DNA of 64,000 nt from Oscillospiraceae bacterium (GTDB taxonomy: Bacteria > Bacillota_A > Clostridia > Oscillospirales > Oscillospiraceae), in the NCBI GenBank assembly GCA_017459865.1, contig JAFUCD010000008.1, positions 1 through 64,000 of the forward strand, read 5' to 3'. Below, piece after piece: positions 39,452 to 47,992 of the stretch (positions are counted from its first letter, which is position 1; the number at the start of each line of letters is the position of its first letter). The translations under genes and the position numbers were made by a program. The notes under the pieces are model-generated. The model saw only the letters and a program-made list of their open reading frames with translations. It was not told the DNA's origin and searched no databases.

Positions 39452-42400
39452 ATGCAAAAGACGAGTCAAAGCTTCACGATGCGCCGCGTTCTGACGTGGG
39501 TCTTGGTGCTGATCATGGTGTTGAGCCTCCTGCCGGTCCAGCGGGTCGGTGCGGTAACCGGCAGCACCGTCGCCGCGGACGGCACCTATACCTCCAGCGG
39601 CAGGGTCAATTTCAGCAAGGATGACTACACGTTCGACGTCACGATCACCGTCTCCGGCGGCAAGATTACGAACGTCACCTCGACGCTGACCTCCACGCCG
39701 GAGGAGAGCAAGTCGAAGTCGAAGTATCACCCGAACGCGGTGTCTGCGATCCTGAAAAATCTGCAGGGCAAGGCTGCGACGAAGGACGTTATCGACGGCG
39801 TCTCCAGCGGTACGCCGAAGTATTCCTATGCCGCGCTGAAGACCGCGCTCTCCACGGCGATCTCCAACGCGCCCGCGGCCGCTGCGGCGCAGACCTATAC
39901 CGTCACATGGAAGTCCCAGGACGGCAACACCACCCTGGAGACCGACAGCAACGTCACCTCCGGCACGAAGCCGAGCTATGACGGTGCGACGCCCACCAAG
40001 GACAATACTTCCACCACGATCTATAACTTCTCGGGCTGGGCGACGAGCAAAAACCAGACCAGCGGCACGGCTGCGGCGAATCTGCCCGCGGTCACGGCGA
40101 ATGTGACCTATTACGCCGCCTTCTCCGAGACGGCGGTGCAGCAGGGCTCCTATACGATCACTTGGGTCAACTGGGACGGCACGGAGCTTCTCGTCGATTC
40201 CGTCCCGAGCGGGCAAACCCCGCAGTACACCGGCGCGACGCCGACGCGCGAGGGCTATGTCTTCACGGGCTGGAGCCCGGCTGTCACGACGGCGACGAAG
40301 AACCAGACCTATACCGCGCAGTTTGCCGAGCAGCAGGGCGTCTCTCCGCGCACGATCACGATCGCGGACGGCACCTATGTCAACTCCAGCGCGGACGTCA
40401 CGACGCGCGATTATACCTATAACCCCGTCACGACCATTGTGGTCTCCGGCGGCAAGATCACGTCCGTCACGTCCGAGATGCTCTCCGACAACGCGATCAA
40501 CCAGCTGCGCCATAAGCGCGCCACGACCGAGGTCGCCAATGCGCTGAAGGATAAGAGCGTCACCGACGTGAACGCGCTCCTGACGAAGCTGAATGATCTC
40601 AACCCCGACAGCGACAGCGATGACAGTCTGGCCGACGCCGTCTCCGGCGCGACCCTGTCCACCTATGCGCTTTTGAATGAGATCAAGGCGGGCCTCTGCG
40701 GCACGCTCGTGAACCCCGGCGCGACGGCCCACACCCCGCAGAACCCTACCGCCGTCACCTCCAACGGCATCACGATGGAGAAGAAGCTCTCCTATAACAA
40801 TAACGGCAGCTATGACCTCACGCTCACGGCATACGCCGCCGAGGGCGCGGGCAGCACCACCGAGGGCCATACTGAGACTGTGCCGAGCTACACGAACAAC
40901 GTGACCCTGTGGAAGCTCGACAGCAGCTCCTCCGACCGCACCAAGAGCACGCTGACGAATGGCAACTATTACTACTACGACGGAACGTACGCCTACAAGC
41001 TCTATCTGAACGGCAGCAACATCAGTTACCGCAATGCCTCCGGCGTGCAGACGGTCAACAAGAGCGACGCGAATATCTATACCACGATCCAGCAGCAGGG
41101 AAGCAGCACCTCCGCGACCTATACCAAGGAGGGCTATGAGGTAACTTATTCCTACAGTCAGCTCCAGAGCGGAAACTATTACTACCTTTATAACGGTACC
41201 TATTATCAACTCAACGCGCTCTCCTACACCGATAAGAAAGGCGACACACGCTATGTCGCTTATTTCACCATCGGCAGCACGAAATACTATCTGGATAAAA
41301 CCCCGCAGGCTTATACGGATGCGCAATTGAAAGAGGAGAAAGCGGGAGAAAAGAAAGCGTCCGAGACGTATAAATCCTGCAAAAAGAAAAATGAATCCGA
41401 TGGCGAGGATCTCCCGCTGTACACGAAGACCGCCGGCAGCAGCACGCCGGCTGTGAGCATCAGCGCCACGGTCGCGAGCTACACCGATCAGTACATCCCC
41501 GGCCAGACCATCCCCGGCGGGAAGACCTCGCTGGGCGCCGAGGCCGAGCTGCGCGATTATATCAACTACATCAGCTGGGATGCCTCCAAGGCCACCGTTA
41601 GCGCGACGAGCAGGAAGACCACCAGCGTGAACGGCAAGGTTACCGTGAGCAGCGCGGCGGGCACGTCCTCCGGCATGAGCGTGGACACGTCCCTGCTGCT
41701 CGAGGACGGCACGATCTCCGTCACCGGCTTTGACTATGCCGCGACGGCGGCAGGCTACAACGGCAGCGGCGAGGCGCTCGTGGTCACGGTCTCGAACCTG
41801 CGGCCCACCCGCGCGGGCGATTACGTTGCCTCCAACCTGCTGGACGTCTACGGCCGCAACGCCGGCGTCTATGACGCGTCCGGCCCCGTGGTCGACGTCG
41901 TCTCTCCGCTGGTCAAGGTGAATCCGACGGACGTCAACATCGTCTATTACGAGGACGCCACCGTCAGCAACACGGACTTCTACGGCACCGTGACGATCGA
42001 GCCGGGTGTGACCGTGAAGTTCACGGGCTGTGAGTTCTACGGCCATGTCTACAACAACGGCACGGCGAACTTCGCCAAGAACGACCACTTCTATGCCGGC
42101 ATGACCACCACCGGCACCAGCACCGTCACGCAGGGCGAGGTCTATGAATATGGCGACGGCAGCTATGCCTACGCCTACGGCGACAACAACTATTTCTTCA
42201 ACAGCCTCCTGAATGACGGCAAGGGCGTCACGATCCTCACGAACGTGGACTATTACGTCACGGAGAACGACTGCTACGCCGTCTCCTCCAACGCGCTCGC
42301 GGATGCGCAGAGCGGCGTGGCATACAGCCAGGACTTCAACGCCATTTCCTATGACGCCGGCGTCGGCACGGACGTGTTCATCTCCGCTGAGCCGCGGGAC

Positions 42401-45400
42401 CTTGTCCCCGACGGCGTGAGCGCCGCGACGAACCGCGCGGGCTCCTATCTCACGGTCGAGGGCACGCCGAACACCGTCGGCGACGGCCTGTCCTTCACGC
42501 TGAAGCTCGGTCGTGAGGACGACAACGACACCGTCATTTACTACATCCCGGTCAATATCAACATCAAGGACCGCGCCGCGGCGGTCGTGGATGCGACGAA
42601 CAACAACGAGATCCGCCATGTCAAGGCGGAGAGCGCCAGCGACAAGGACGGCGGTCTGTACCTGAACAAGACGCTCACGGAGCGCGCGGACGGCCTGTAT
42701 GACCTCACGCTCGAGGCATACACCACCGGCGCCGTCTTCTCTGAGAGCTACACCGCTCCGGCGGACATCGTGCTGGTGCTCGATCAGTCCAGCTCCATGT
42801 CGTCGAACAACATCGGCAACATCACCCGCCTGCAGGCGCTGAAGAACGCGGCGAACGACTTCATCTCCAAGATCCAGCAGAACGCCGACGAGACCGGCAT
42901 GGATCACCGCATCGCCGTTGTCGGCTTTGCCTCGGATTATCATGCGGACTCGAAAAACTATCCCAACACGGAGCTGCTCTCCACCTCCAGCGAGGTGAAC
43001 TATGAGAACGCGACAAAGGCGGACTATGCCGCGGCGCTCGTGAACGTCGACGTCAACGGCAGCGTGAATCCGCTGCTCACAACTGCGATCAATCGCGTGG
43101 CCGCCAGCGGTCAGACCTATGCCAACTTCGGCATGATGATGGCAAAGAACGTCATCAACAACCGCGCGGTCACGACCTTCCAGCATGACGGCAAGACCAT
43201 GGCGCGCCGCACGGTCGTCATCTTCTTCACAGACGGCTGCCCCGGTAAGCCCGCGAAGACGTTCTTCTCCGAGGACTACGACAGCATCTCTGTCGCCAAC
43301 GAGACGATCCTTCGTTCCGCCGAGCTGAAAAACGCGGGCGTAGCGATCTATACCGTCGGCGTCTTCGACGAGGCGAGCTCCACCGCCAGCACCAGCTTTG
43401 AGTATGGCACGGACTATTCGTTCTATAACGCGGGCTACAGCTCCAGCTGGATCTTCGAGCACGCCTATTTCCCCGGCGCCAACGCCGCCAACGCGTTCAT
43501 GCACTACATCTCCAACGACTACCCCAACGCCCGCAGCATGGAGCAGCCCGGCGTCGCCGCGCCCGAGATGTACGATGTGGAAGGGAACTACACCGGCTAC
43601 TACTACGCCGCGACCGATCTGAACACGCTGTATGAATCCTTCGTCGATATCAGCGTAGAGGTCACGCGTCCGATCCTGGAGCTGAAGAACACCGCCGTGC
43701 TGTTCGATGAGCTCTCGGAAAAGTTCGAGGTCACGGACGCCACCGTCCCCACCGCCTCCGCCCACGCGGTCTACGGCTATGAAGGCGGCGCGTATCAGTT
43801 CTACAACCAGGCGTCCCAGACGCTCACCGCGACGCTCGACGGCAGGATCATCACGGTCACCGGTTTTGACTATGACGCAAACTTCCTCTATCAGGACGGC
43901 AACGGCGTCTACCACGGTCAGAAGGTCGTCGTGACGATCCCGGCGCTGCTGCCGAAGGAGAGCGGACAGAATCTCGACTCCAACACCGCCCGCTCCGGCA
44001 TCTACGCCGACCAGAGCGATATCGACGCCGGACGCCCCGCCGTCGGTTACTTCCCGAAGCCGAACACGGACATCCCGCACTACACCCGTATGGTGGACTT
44101 TGGCATCAACGGCGCGATTGTCGCCACGAACGTTGAGCAGCTCCGCGGAGCGGATGAAAACGGCGTCCTGCTGGGCACGTACGGCACGTTTAAGCTGGTG
44201 GGCGGTACTGTTTACTACTACATGAATAAGGATCTGCACAGCGGCGGCGCCGTCGATCTCTCTGTCGGCGTGGACACTGCGTTTGTCTACGGCAAGCACT
44301 CCAACGCAGACGGCGAGGAGTACAACTATAAAGTGGGCGAGGCCAAGTGGCAGCAGATCAACGTCATTCCGAGCAGCAACGTCTACTTTGACGACAGCTA
44401 CGCCTCCGTGAACAACAGCTTCAACACCGACGGTGAGACCGACCTGAATTACGCTTATTCCGCTACGGTGGAGAACGCCGCCAGCATGGGCGACGAAGGC
44501 GCCAAGAAGGTCGAGCCCAAGCAGGTGCTCACCTTCACATTCACCGGCACGGGCATCGACGTCTACAGCACGACGAACAGCGAAGCCGGCTTCGTGCAGG
44601 CCGCTCTGTTTGACAGCGAGGGCAACCGCCTCGCCATCATGACCATGCGCAACACCTCCGTCACGGAGCGCTACAACGTGCCGAGCCTGTTCTTCACGGG
44701 CTATGATTACGGCACCTATACGCTGATGATCAACGCCCTGACCAGCTCCAACTACCGCCTCGACGCGATCCGCATCTATAACCCCGTGGCGGAATCGACA
44801 AAATTCAAGGACGGTCAGGATACCAGGACCGTCGGCGACGTCTACACCGAGGCCGGCGAGCAGGACGCGAAGTATGTGGTCCTGCGCGAGCTCGTGCTCG
44901 GCTCGGATAAGATCACAGAGCTGACGAATTCGGATGCAAACGTCACCAACGCCAAAGGCATCGCGTTCTACATCGACAGCCAGGCAGAGGCGGGCTATGT
45001 CATCAAGGACGACAGCTTCCTCAAGGACGGGCCGAAGAACGAGATCTATCTCGCCCCGAACCAGCAGATCGCCTTCACGATCAACGGCACCTATCAAAAG
45101 GTCGAGGTCGGCATCTCCTCGCCCGACGCGACGAAAAATGAGAACAACGAAACCGTCATGACGCCCGGCGAGGTCACGGTCACGAACGGTACCGGCACAA
45201 AGACGTTGGATATCAACACCGTCGTGGATACCTATTACGCCATCACGCCTGCCGCCAATGGAAATGTCGTGATCCGAAACTCGGGCAACTCCACCATCTC
45301 CCTCACGAAGGTGAAGCTCTCCGGCACGTACACCGCCCCGGAGACGGTCTATACCGACTCCGCGGGAGCGGCGCTCACGGCGGATGATGCACCGCTGCTC

Positions 45401-45748
45401 TTCACCGACAGCCTGCGGCAATACCTCGTGCAGTTCCCGGCGCTGCCCTCCACGGTCGACGACCCCGACACGCCAGACACGCCGGATACGCCGGACACGC
45501 CCGACACGCCGGACACGCCTGATACGCCTGATACGCCGGACACGCCTGATACGCCGGATACGCCGGACACGCCCGACACGCCGGACACGCCGGATACGCC
45601 GGATACGCCTGATACGCCCGACACACCGGACACGCCCAAGCAGAACTGGAACGACAGCGCCGCCAGCCAGAGCGCGATCCTGAAGCTTCTGTTCCGGATC
45701 CTGCGGCAGACGCTGGGCGACCTGTTCAGCGGCCTTGGCGGCTGGTGA
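39452..45748 (+). CDS. Giant surface protein with FMN-binding-like, VWA and (DTP)n regions
   Basis: A protein of about 2,098 residues, exported by a signal peptide (RRVLTWVLVLIMVLSLLPVQ). Order of parts: FMN-bind-like module 1 (residues about 38-150, DGTYTSSGRVNFSKDDYTFD, SSGTPKYS in place of the flavin motif); two InlB-type repeats (TVTWKSQDGNTTLE and TITWVNWDGTELLVD); FMN-bind module 2 (about 300-415) with DAVSGATLST, in which Thr401 is the expected flavinylation site; a long beta-rich region; a VWA domain from about residue 1100 with MIDAS Asp1111-x-Ser-x-Ser (VLDQSSSMSS); further beta modules; and 19 DTP repeats near the C-terminus. The last residues (ILKLLFRILRQTLGDLFSGL) are amphipathic; there is no LPXTG or SLH. 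Start ATG 39452 is preferred over TTG 39440, which touches the GGAG. Confidence 0.85.
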   Translation: MQKTSQSFTMRRVLTWVLVLIMVLSLLPVQRVGAVTGSTVAADGTYTSSGRVNFSKDDYTFDVTITVSGGKITNVTSTLTSTPEESKSKSKYHPNAVSAILKNLQGKAATKDVIDGVSSGTPKYSYAALKTALSTAISNAPAAAAAQTYTVTWKSQDGNTTLETDSNVTSGTKPSYDGATPTKDNTSTTIYNFSGWATSKNQTSGTAAANLPAVTANVTYYAAFSETAVQQGSYTITWVNWDGTELLVDSVPSGQTPQYTGATPTREGYVFTGWSPAVTTATKNQTYTAQFAEQQGVSPRTITIADGTYVNSSADVTTRDYTYNPVTTIVVSGGKITSVTSEMLSDNAINQLRHKRATTEVANALKDKSVTDVNALLTKLNDLNPDSDSDDSLADAVSGATLSTYALLNEIKAGLCGTLVNPGATAHTPQNPTAVTSNGITMEKKLSYNNNGSYDLTLTAYAAEGAGSTTEGHTETVPSYTNNVTLWKLDSSSSDRTKSTLTNGNYYYYDGTYAYKLYLNGSNISYRNASGVQTVNKSDANIYTTIQQQGSSTSATYTKEGYEVTYSYSQLQSGNYYYLYNGTYYQLNALSYTDKKGDTRYVAYFTIGSTKYYLDKTPQAYTDAQLKEEKAGEKKASETYKSCKKKNESDGEDLPLYTKTAGSSTPAVSISATVASYTDQYIPGQTIPGGKTSLGAEAELRDYINYISWDASKATVSATSRKTTSVNGKVTVSSAAGTSSGMSVDTSLLLEDGTISVTGFDYAATAAGYNGSGEALVVTVSNLRPTRAGDYVASNLLDVYGRNAGVYDASGPVVDVVSPLVKVNPTDVNIVYYEDATVSNTDFYGTVTIEPGVTVKFTGCEFYGHVYNNGTANFAKNDHFYAGMTTTGTSTVTQGEVYEYGDGSYAYAYGDNNYFFNSLLNDGKGVTILTNVDYYVTENDCYAVSSNALADAQSGVAYSQDFNAISYDAGVGTDVFISAEPRDLVPDGVSAATNRAGSYLTVEGTPNTVGDGLSFTLKLGREDDNDTVIYYIPVNINIKDRAAAVVDATNNNEIRHVKAESASDKDGGLYLNKTLTERADGLYDLTLEAYTTGAVFSESYTAPADIVLVLDQSSSMSSNNIGNITRLQALKNAANDFISKIQQNADETGMDHRIAVVGFASDYHADSKNYPNTELLSTSSEVNYENATKADYAAALVNVDVNGSVNPLLTTAINRVAASGQTYANFGMMMAKNVINNRAVTTFQHDGKTMARRTVVIFFTDGCPGKPAKTFFSEDYDSISVANETILRSAELKNAGVAIYTVGVFDEASSTASTSFEYGTDYSFYNAGYSSSWIFEHAYFPGANAANAFMHYISNDYPNARSMEQPGVAAPEMYDVEGNYTGYYYAATDLNTLYESFVDISVEVTRPILELKNTAVLFDELSEKFEVTDATVPTASAHAVYGYEGGAYQFYNQASQTLTATLDGRIITVTGFDYDANFLYQDGNGVYHGQKVVVTIPALLPKESGQNLDSNTARSGIYADQSDIDAGRPAVGYFPKPNTDIPHYTRMVDFGINGAIVATNVEQLRGADENGVLLGTYGTFKLVGGTVYYYMNKDLHSGGAVDLSVGVDTAFVYGKHSNADGEEYNYKVGEAKWQQINVIPSSNVYFDDSYASVNNSFNTDGETDLNYAYSATVENAASMGDEGAKKVEPKQVLTFTFTGTGIDVYSTTNSEAGFVQAALFDSEGNRLAIMTMRNTSVTERYNVPSLFFTGYDYGTYTLMINALTSSNYRLDAIRIYNPVAESTKFKDGQDTRTVGDVYTEAGEQDAKYVVLRELVLGSDKITELTNSDANVTNAKGIAFYIDSQAEAGYVIKDDSFLKDGPKNEIYLAPNQQIAFTINGTYQKVEVGISSPDATKNENNETVMTPGEVTVTNGTGTKTLDINTVVDTYYAITPAANGNVVIRNSGNSTISLTKVKLSGTYTAPETVYTDSAGAALTADDAPLLFTDSLRQYLVQFPALPSTVDDPDTPDTPDTPDTPDTPDTPDTPDTPDTPDTPDTPDTPDTPDTPDTPDTPDTPDTPDTPKQNWNDSAASQSAILKLLFRILRQTLGDLFSGLGGW
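45467..45637 (+). repeat. Nineteen 9-bp tandem repeats coding (Asp-Thr-Pro)19
   Basis: Units GACACGCCG and GATACGCC(G/T/C) follow each other without break. Variation is almost only at silent third positions (GAC/GAT, CCG/CCT/CCC), so the peptide is kept exactly. The tract likely spans the cell wall as a stiff spacer and could vary in length by slippage. Confidence 0.95.
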
Positions 45749-45761
45749 GAGGGTCGATCAG

Positions 45762-46043
45762 ATGCTTGCAAAAAAACAGTATTCGCAGCCCGTGATCTAC
45801 GCCGAGCGATTCGCGCTCTCTGAGCACATTTCCAGCTGTCTCTATACCGCAAATCTCGGCAACGGCTGCTCGATCGCAGAGGCCGACATCACGTTTTTCA
45901 ACACCAGCTGCGGCACGGAGGTCGCCGGGATGTGGGAGTTTGCCGGAGTGAATCCGGATCTCGCCAAGCTCGAGGATCTGTCGAAGCTCAACGTGCAATG
46001 CTACAACTCGTTCCGCGATCTCAATACTCTGTTCACATCCTGA
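45762..46043 (+). CDS. Small Cys-containing protein next to the giant surface gene
   Basis: A 93-residue protein, not assigned to a family. It starts with MLAKKQYSQPVIYAERFALSE, ends with NVQCYNSFRDLNTLFTS and has four Cys (26, 36, 50, 80). There is no signal peptide or membrane helix. The opening pattern (Lys-rich, Y-x-x-P, acidic-x-F-x-L-S, then a small residue run and Cys) is like short leader-bearing proteins often seen in gut Clostridia, some of which may be peptide precursors; no maturase is nearby. Start ATG 45762 has GAGAGGG 8 bases upstream and is 14 bases from the giant gene's stop, so the two are co-transcribed. The transcript ends at 46051-46089. Confidence 0.65.
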   Translation: MLAKKQYSQPVIYAERFALSEHISSCLYTANLGNGCSIAEADITFFNTSCGTEVAGMWEFAGVNPDLAKLEDLSKLNVQCYNSFRDLNTLFTS

Positions 46044-46050
46044 ACCGCAA

Positions 46051-46089
46051 CAGACCATGCCAAATCTCCGGCATGGTCTGTTGTTGCTT
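46051..46089 (+). terminator. Terminator after the giant surface-protein unit
   Basis: CAGACCATGCC pairs with GGCATGGTCTG, followed by TTGTTGCTT. Confidence 0.85.
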
Positions 46090-46116
46090 GACGGCGGGGC
46101 GCGCGGCCGATATAAT
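46088..46116 (+). promoter_or_regulatory. Promoter of the nitrilase-family gene
   Basis: TTGACG (46088-46093), 17-base spacer, TATAAT (46111-46116). Confidence 0.8.
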
Positions 46117-46149
46117 ATAGTAAAAACATCCAAAAGGAGGCGCACACCC

Positions 46150-46974
46150 ATGAAGCTGGCGCTTTGTCAGACGCCGATCACGGCGTCGCTGGAAGAAAAT
46201 CAGTCTGTGATGCGCGACTATGTCCGCCGCGCCGCCGCGCAGGGGGCGCAGGTCGTCTGCCTGCCGGAGATGTGGCCCTGCCAGTATGACAACGAGGCTT
46301 TCCCAAAGTATGCCGAGCCCGAGGGCGGCGAGACGTGGCAATGCCTGCAGCGCGCGGCGCGGGAGTCCGGCGTGTGGCTCGTCGGCGGCTCGGTGCCGGA
46401 GCGGGCGGGGGAGCGGCTGTATAACACCTGCTATGTGTTCTCGCCGGAGGGCGAGCCGATCGCGAAGCACCGCAAGGTGCACCTGTTCGATATCGACGTC
46501 CCCGGCGGACAGCGGTTCATGGAATCCGACACCTTTACGCCCGGCGACAGTCTGACCGTGTTCGACACGCCGTGGGGGCGCATCGGCGTCGCGATCTGCT
46601 TTGATATCCGCTTTGCCGAGTGGTATCGCATGATGGCGCTCGAGGGGGCAAAGCTCATCCTCGCGCCCGGCGCGTTCAACATGACGACCGGACCCGCGCA
46701 TTGGGAATTGAGCATCCGCATGCGCGCGGTGGACAACCAATGCTTTGTCGCCGGGTGCGCCCCGGCGCGCGACGAGGGTGCGTCGTATGTCTCCTATGGC
46801 AACTCGCTGCTCTCCGACCCGTGGGGCACGGTCCTTGGCCGCCTGAGCGCGGAGGCGGGTCTGCTCGTGCAGGACATCGACCTTGCCCGCGCCGACGCCG
46901 TCCGCAACCAGATCCCGATCCTCTCCGGCAAACGGCACGACCTTTACACGCTGCAGTATCAGCAAAAGGATTGA
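46150..46974 (+). CDS. Carbon-nitrogen hydrolase (omega-amidase/Nit2-like)
   Basis: A 274-residue nitrilase-superfamily enzyme. The catalytic triad is Glu40 (CLPEMW), Lys109 (KHRKVHLFDID) and Cys150 (VAICFDIRF). The sequence around LFDIDVPGGQRFMESDTFTPGD is that of omega-amidase/Nit2-like proteins, which hydrolyse alpha-keto acid amides such as alpha-ketoglutaramate or repair deaminated glutathione. Start ATG 46150 follows AAAAGGAGG. The stop codon lies inside the -35 box of the next gene's promoter. Confidence 0.88.
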   Translation: MKLALCQTPITASLEENQSVMRDYVRRAAAQGAQVVCLPEMWPCQYDNEAFPKYAEPEGGETWQCLQRAARESGVWLVGGSVPERAGERLYNTCYVFSPEGEPIAKHRKVHLFDIDVPGGQRFMESDTFTPGDSLTVFDTPWGRIGVAICFDIRFAEWYRMMALEGAKLILAPGAFNMTTGPAHWELSIRMRAVDNQCFVAGCAPARDEGASYVSYGNSLLSDPWGTVLGRLSAEAGLLVQDIDLARADAVRNQIPILSGKRHDLYTLQYQQKD

Positions 46975-46999
46975 CGCGAGCGGATTTGACGGGTATAAT
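46971..46999 (+). promoter_or_regulatory. Promoter of the DtdA-like gene, overlapping the previous stop codon
   Basis: TTGACG (46971-46976), 17-base spacer, TATAAT (46994-46999). The TGA of the nitrilase gene is within the TTGACG. Confidence 0.8.
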
Positions 47000-47041
47000 T
47001 TTCACATCAAATCGTGAAAGAGTAAGGAGTTATTTTTCAGT

Positions 47042-47980
47042 ATGAAAGCTGTCTATTTTATCTGCAACAACCATGACTGGGGGCACGTCTCGTGGCGTGT
47101 TTGGGACATCCTCGCGGACGAGGGCGTCCTCGATGAGAGCGCCGGGTTCACCTTCTGCGGGCAGGACGTGAAGCGTTATTTCGACGGCACGCACGAGTAT
47201 TTCTTCGTCCCGACGGACATTGCGCTGTGCCTGGATTATCCGCGCTTCCTGCCGGAGATGAACGCGCACTTCGCTGACGCCGATATGTCCGGCATGGTCA
47301 CCTGGCACGAGGGCGGCAACGCGCCGGACAACGTGCTCACGGTGCACTCGCTCGGCGACATGGCCTCCGGCAATTACGGTCTGGCGAACCCGCGATATAT
47401 GCGCAACCTGCTGCTCGCGTTCGAGCGCAACCGCGTGGCGCTCGGTCTGGACGATTATCACGTCGCGACCGAGGCGACGCATTGGTCCGGCGTGCACGAC
47501 GGACACGGCGACCCGACGCTGCTGCTGCAGTTCCCGGTGCCGATGGTCGATATCGAGGTCGGCAGCGCGCCGGTGAGCTGGGACGACGAAAATGCCTGCC
47601 GCGCGCTTGCGCGCACGCTGACGCATGTGTTCGACGACGACGGCAAGACCGTGCACAATCTGCTGTGCGTCGGCGGCGTCCACTTCGAGCCGAACTTCGC
47701 CGAGGCAGCGCTCAAAAGCTGGGGCGACGAGGCCTTCGGCGTCACGCATTGCCTTGCCAACCAATGGCTCGTCTCCGGCGAATACGAAAACGAGGACGGC
47801 TTTACCAAGGCGTGCGCCTGCGTCGACTCCATCGCGGGCGGCATCGAGGCGGTCGTCATGCACGACAAGGCAAAGGGCTGCTACAAGGACCTTGCCCGTC
47901 GGATCGGCGCGCAGTACGGCGTCCCGGTCTACAAGCACCAGCGGCTCAGAAGCCCCGAGACCATGGAGTTCAAGCGCTGA
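47042..47980 (+). CDS. dtdA: D-aminoacyl-tRNA deacylase, DtdA/GEK1-type
   Basis: A 312-residue protein resembling the DTD2 (GEK1/DtdA) family that removes D-amino acids from mischarged tRNAs. Pattern matches are GMVTWHEGGNAPDNVLTVHS, VATEATHWSGVH followed by VDIEVGSAPVSW, LCVGGVHFEPNFAEAA, and CLANQWLVSGE. This family is best known in archaea and plants, and bacterial examples are less common; usual bacterial Dtd is unrelated. The match was made by eye, so a related amidase-like fold is not excluded. Start ATG 47042 has AAGGAG at a rather long 12-base spacing. It is followed after 12 bases by the SLH protein. Confidence 0.65.
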   Translation: MKAVYFICNNHDWGHVSWRVWDILADEGVLDESAGFTFCGQDVKRYFDGTHEYFFVPTDIALCLDYPRFLPEMNAHFADADMSGMVTWHEGGNAPDNVLTVHSLGDMASGNYGLANPRYMRNLLLAFERNRVALGLDDYHVATEATHWSGVHDGHGDPTLLLQFPVPMVDIEVGSAPVSWDDENACRALARTLTHVFDDDGKTVHNLLCVGGVHFEPNFAEAALKSWGDEAFGVTHCLANQWLVSGEYENEDGFTKACACVDSIAGGIEAVVMHDKAKGCYKDLARRIGAQYGVPVYKHQRLRSPETMEFKR

Positions 47981-47992
47981 AAGGAGAAACCG

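Noticed and set aside
39416..45421. A very long open frame on the minus strand opposite the giant surface gene
   Set aside because: It is a GC-driven shadow: Val/Arg/Asp-rich, no domain pattern, no ribosome site at a sensible start. The plus-strand gene has signal peptide and domains.
45467..45637. Possible CRISPR or satellite array
   Set aside because: The 9-bp period is in frame with the surface gene and codes exact Asp-Thr-Pro units; no spacer-repeat alternation.
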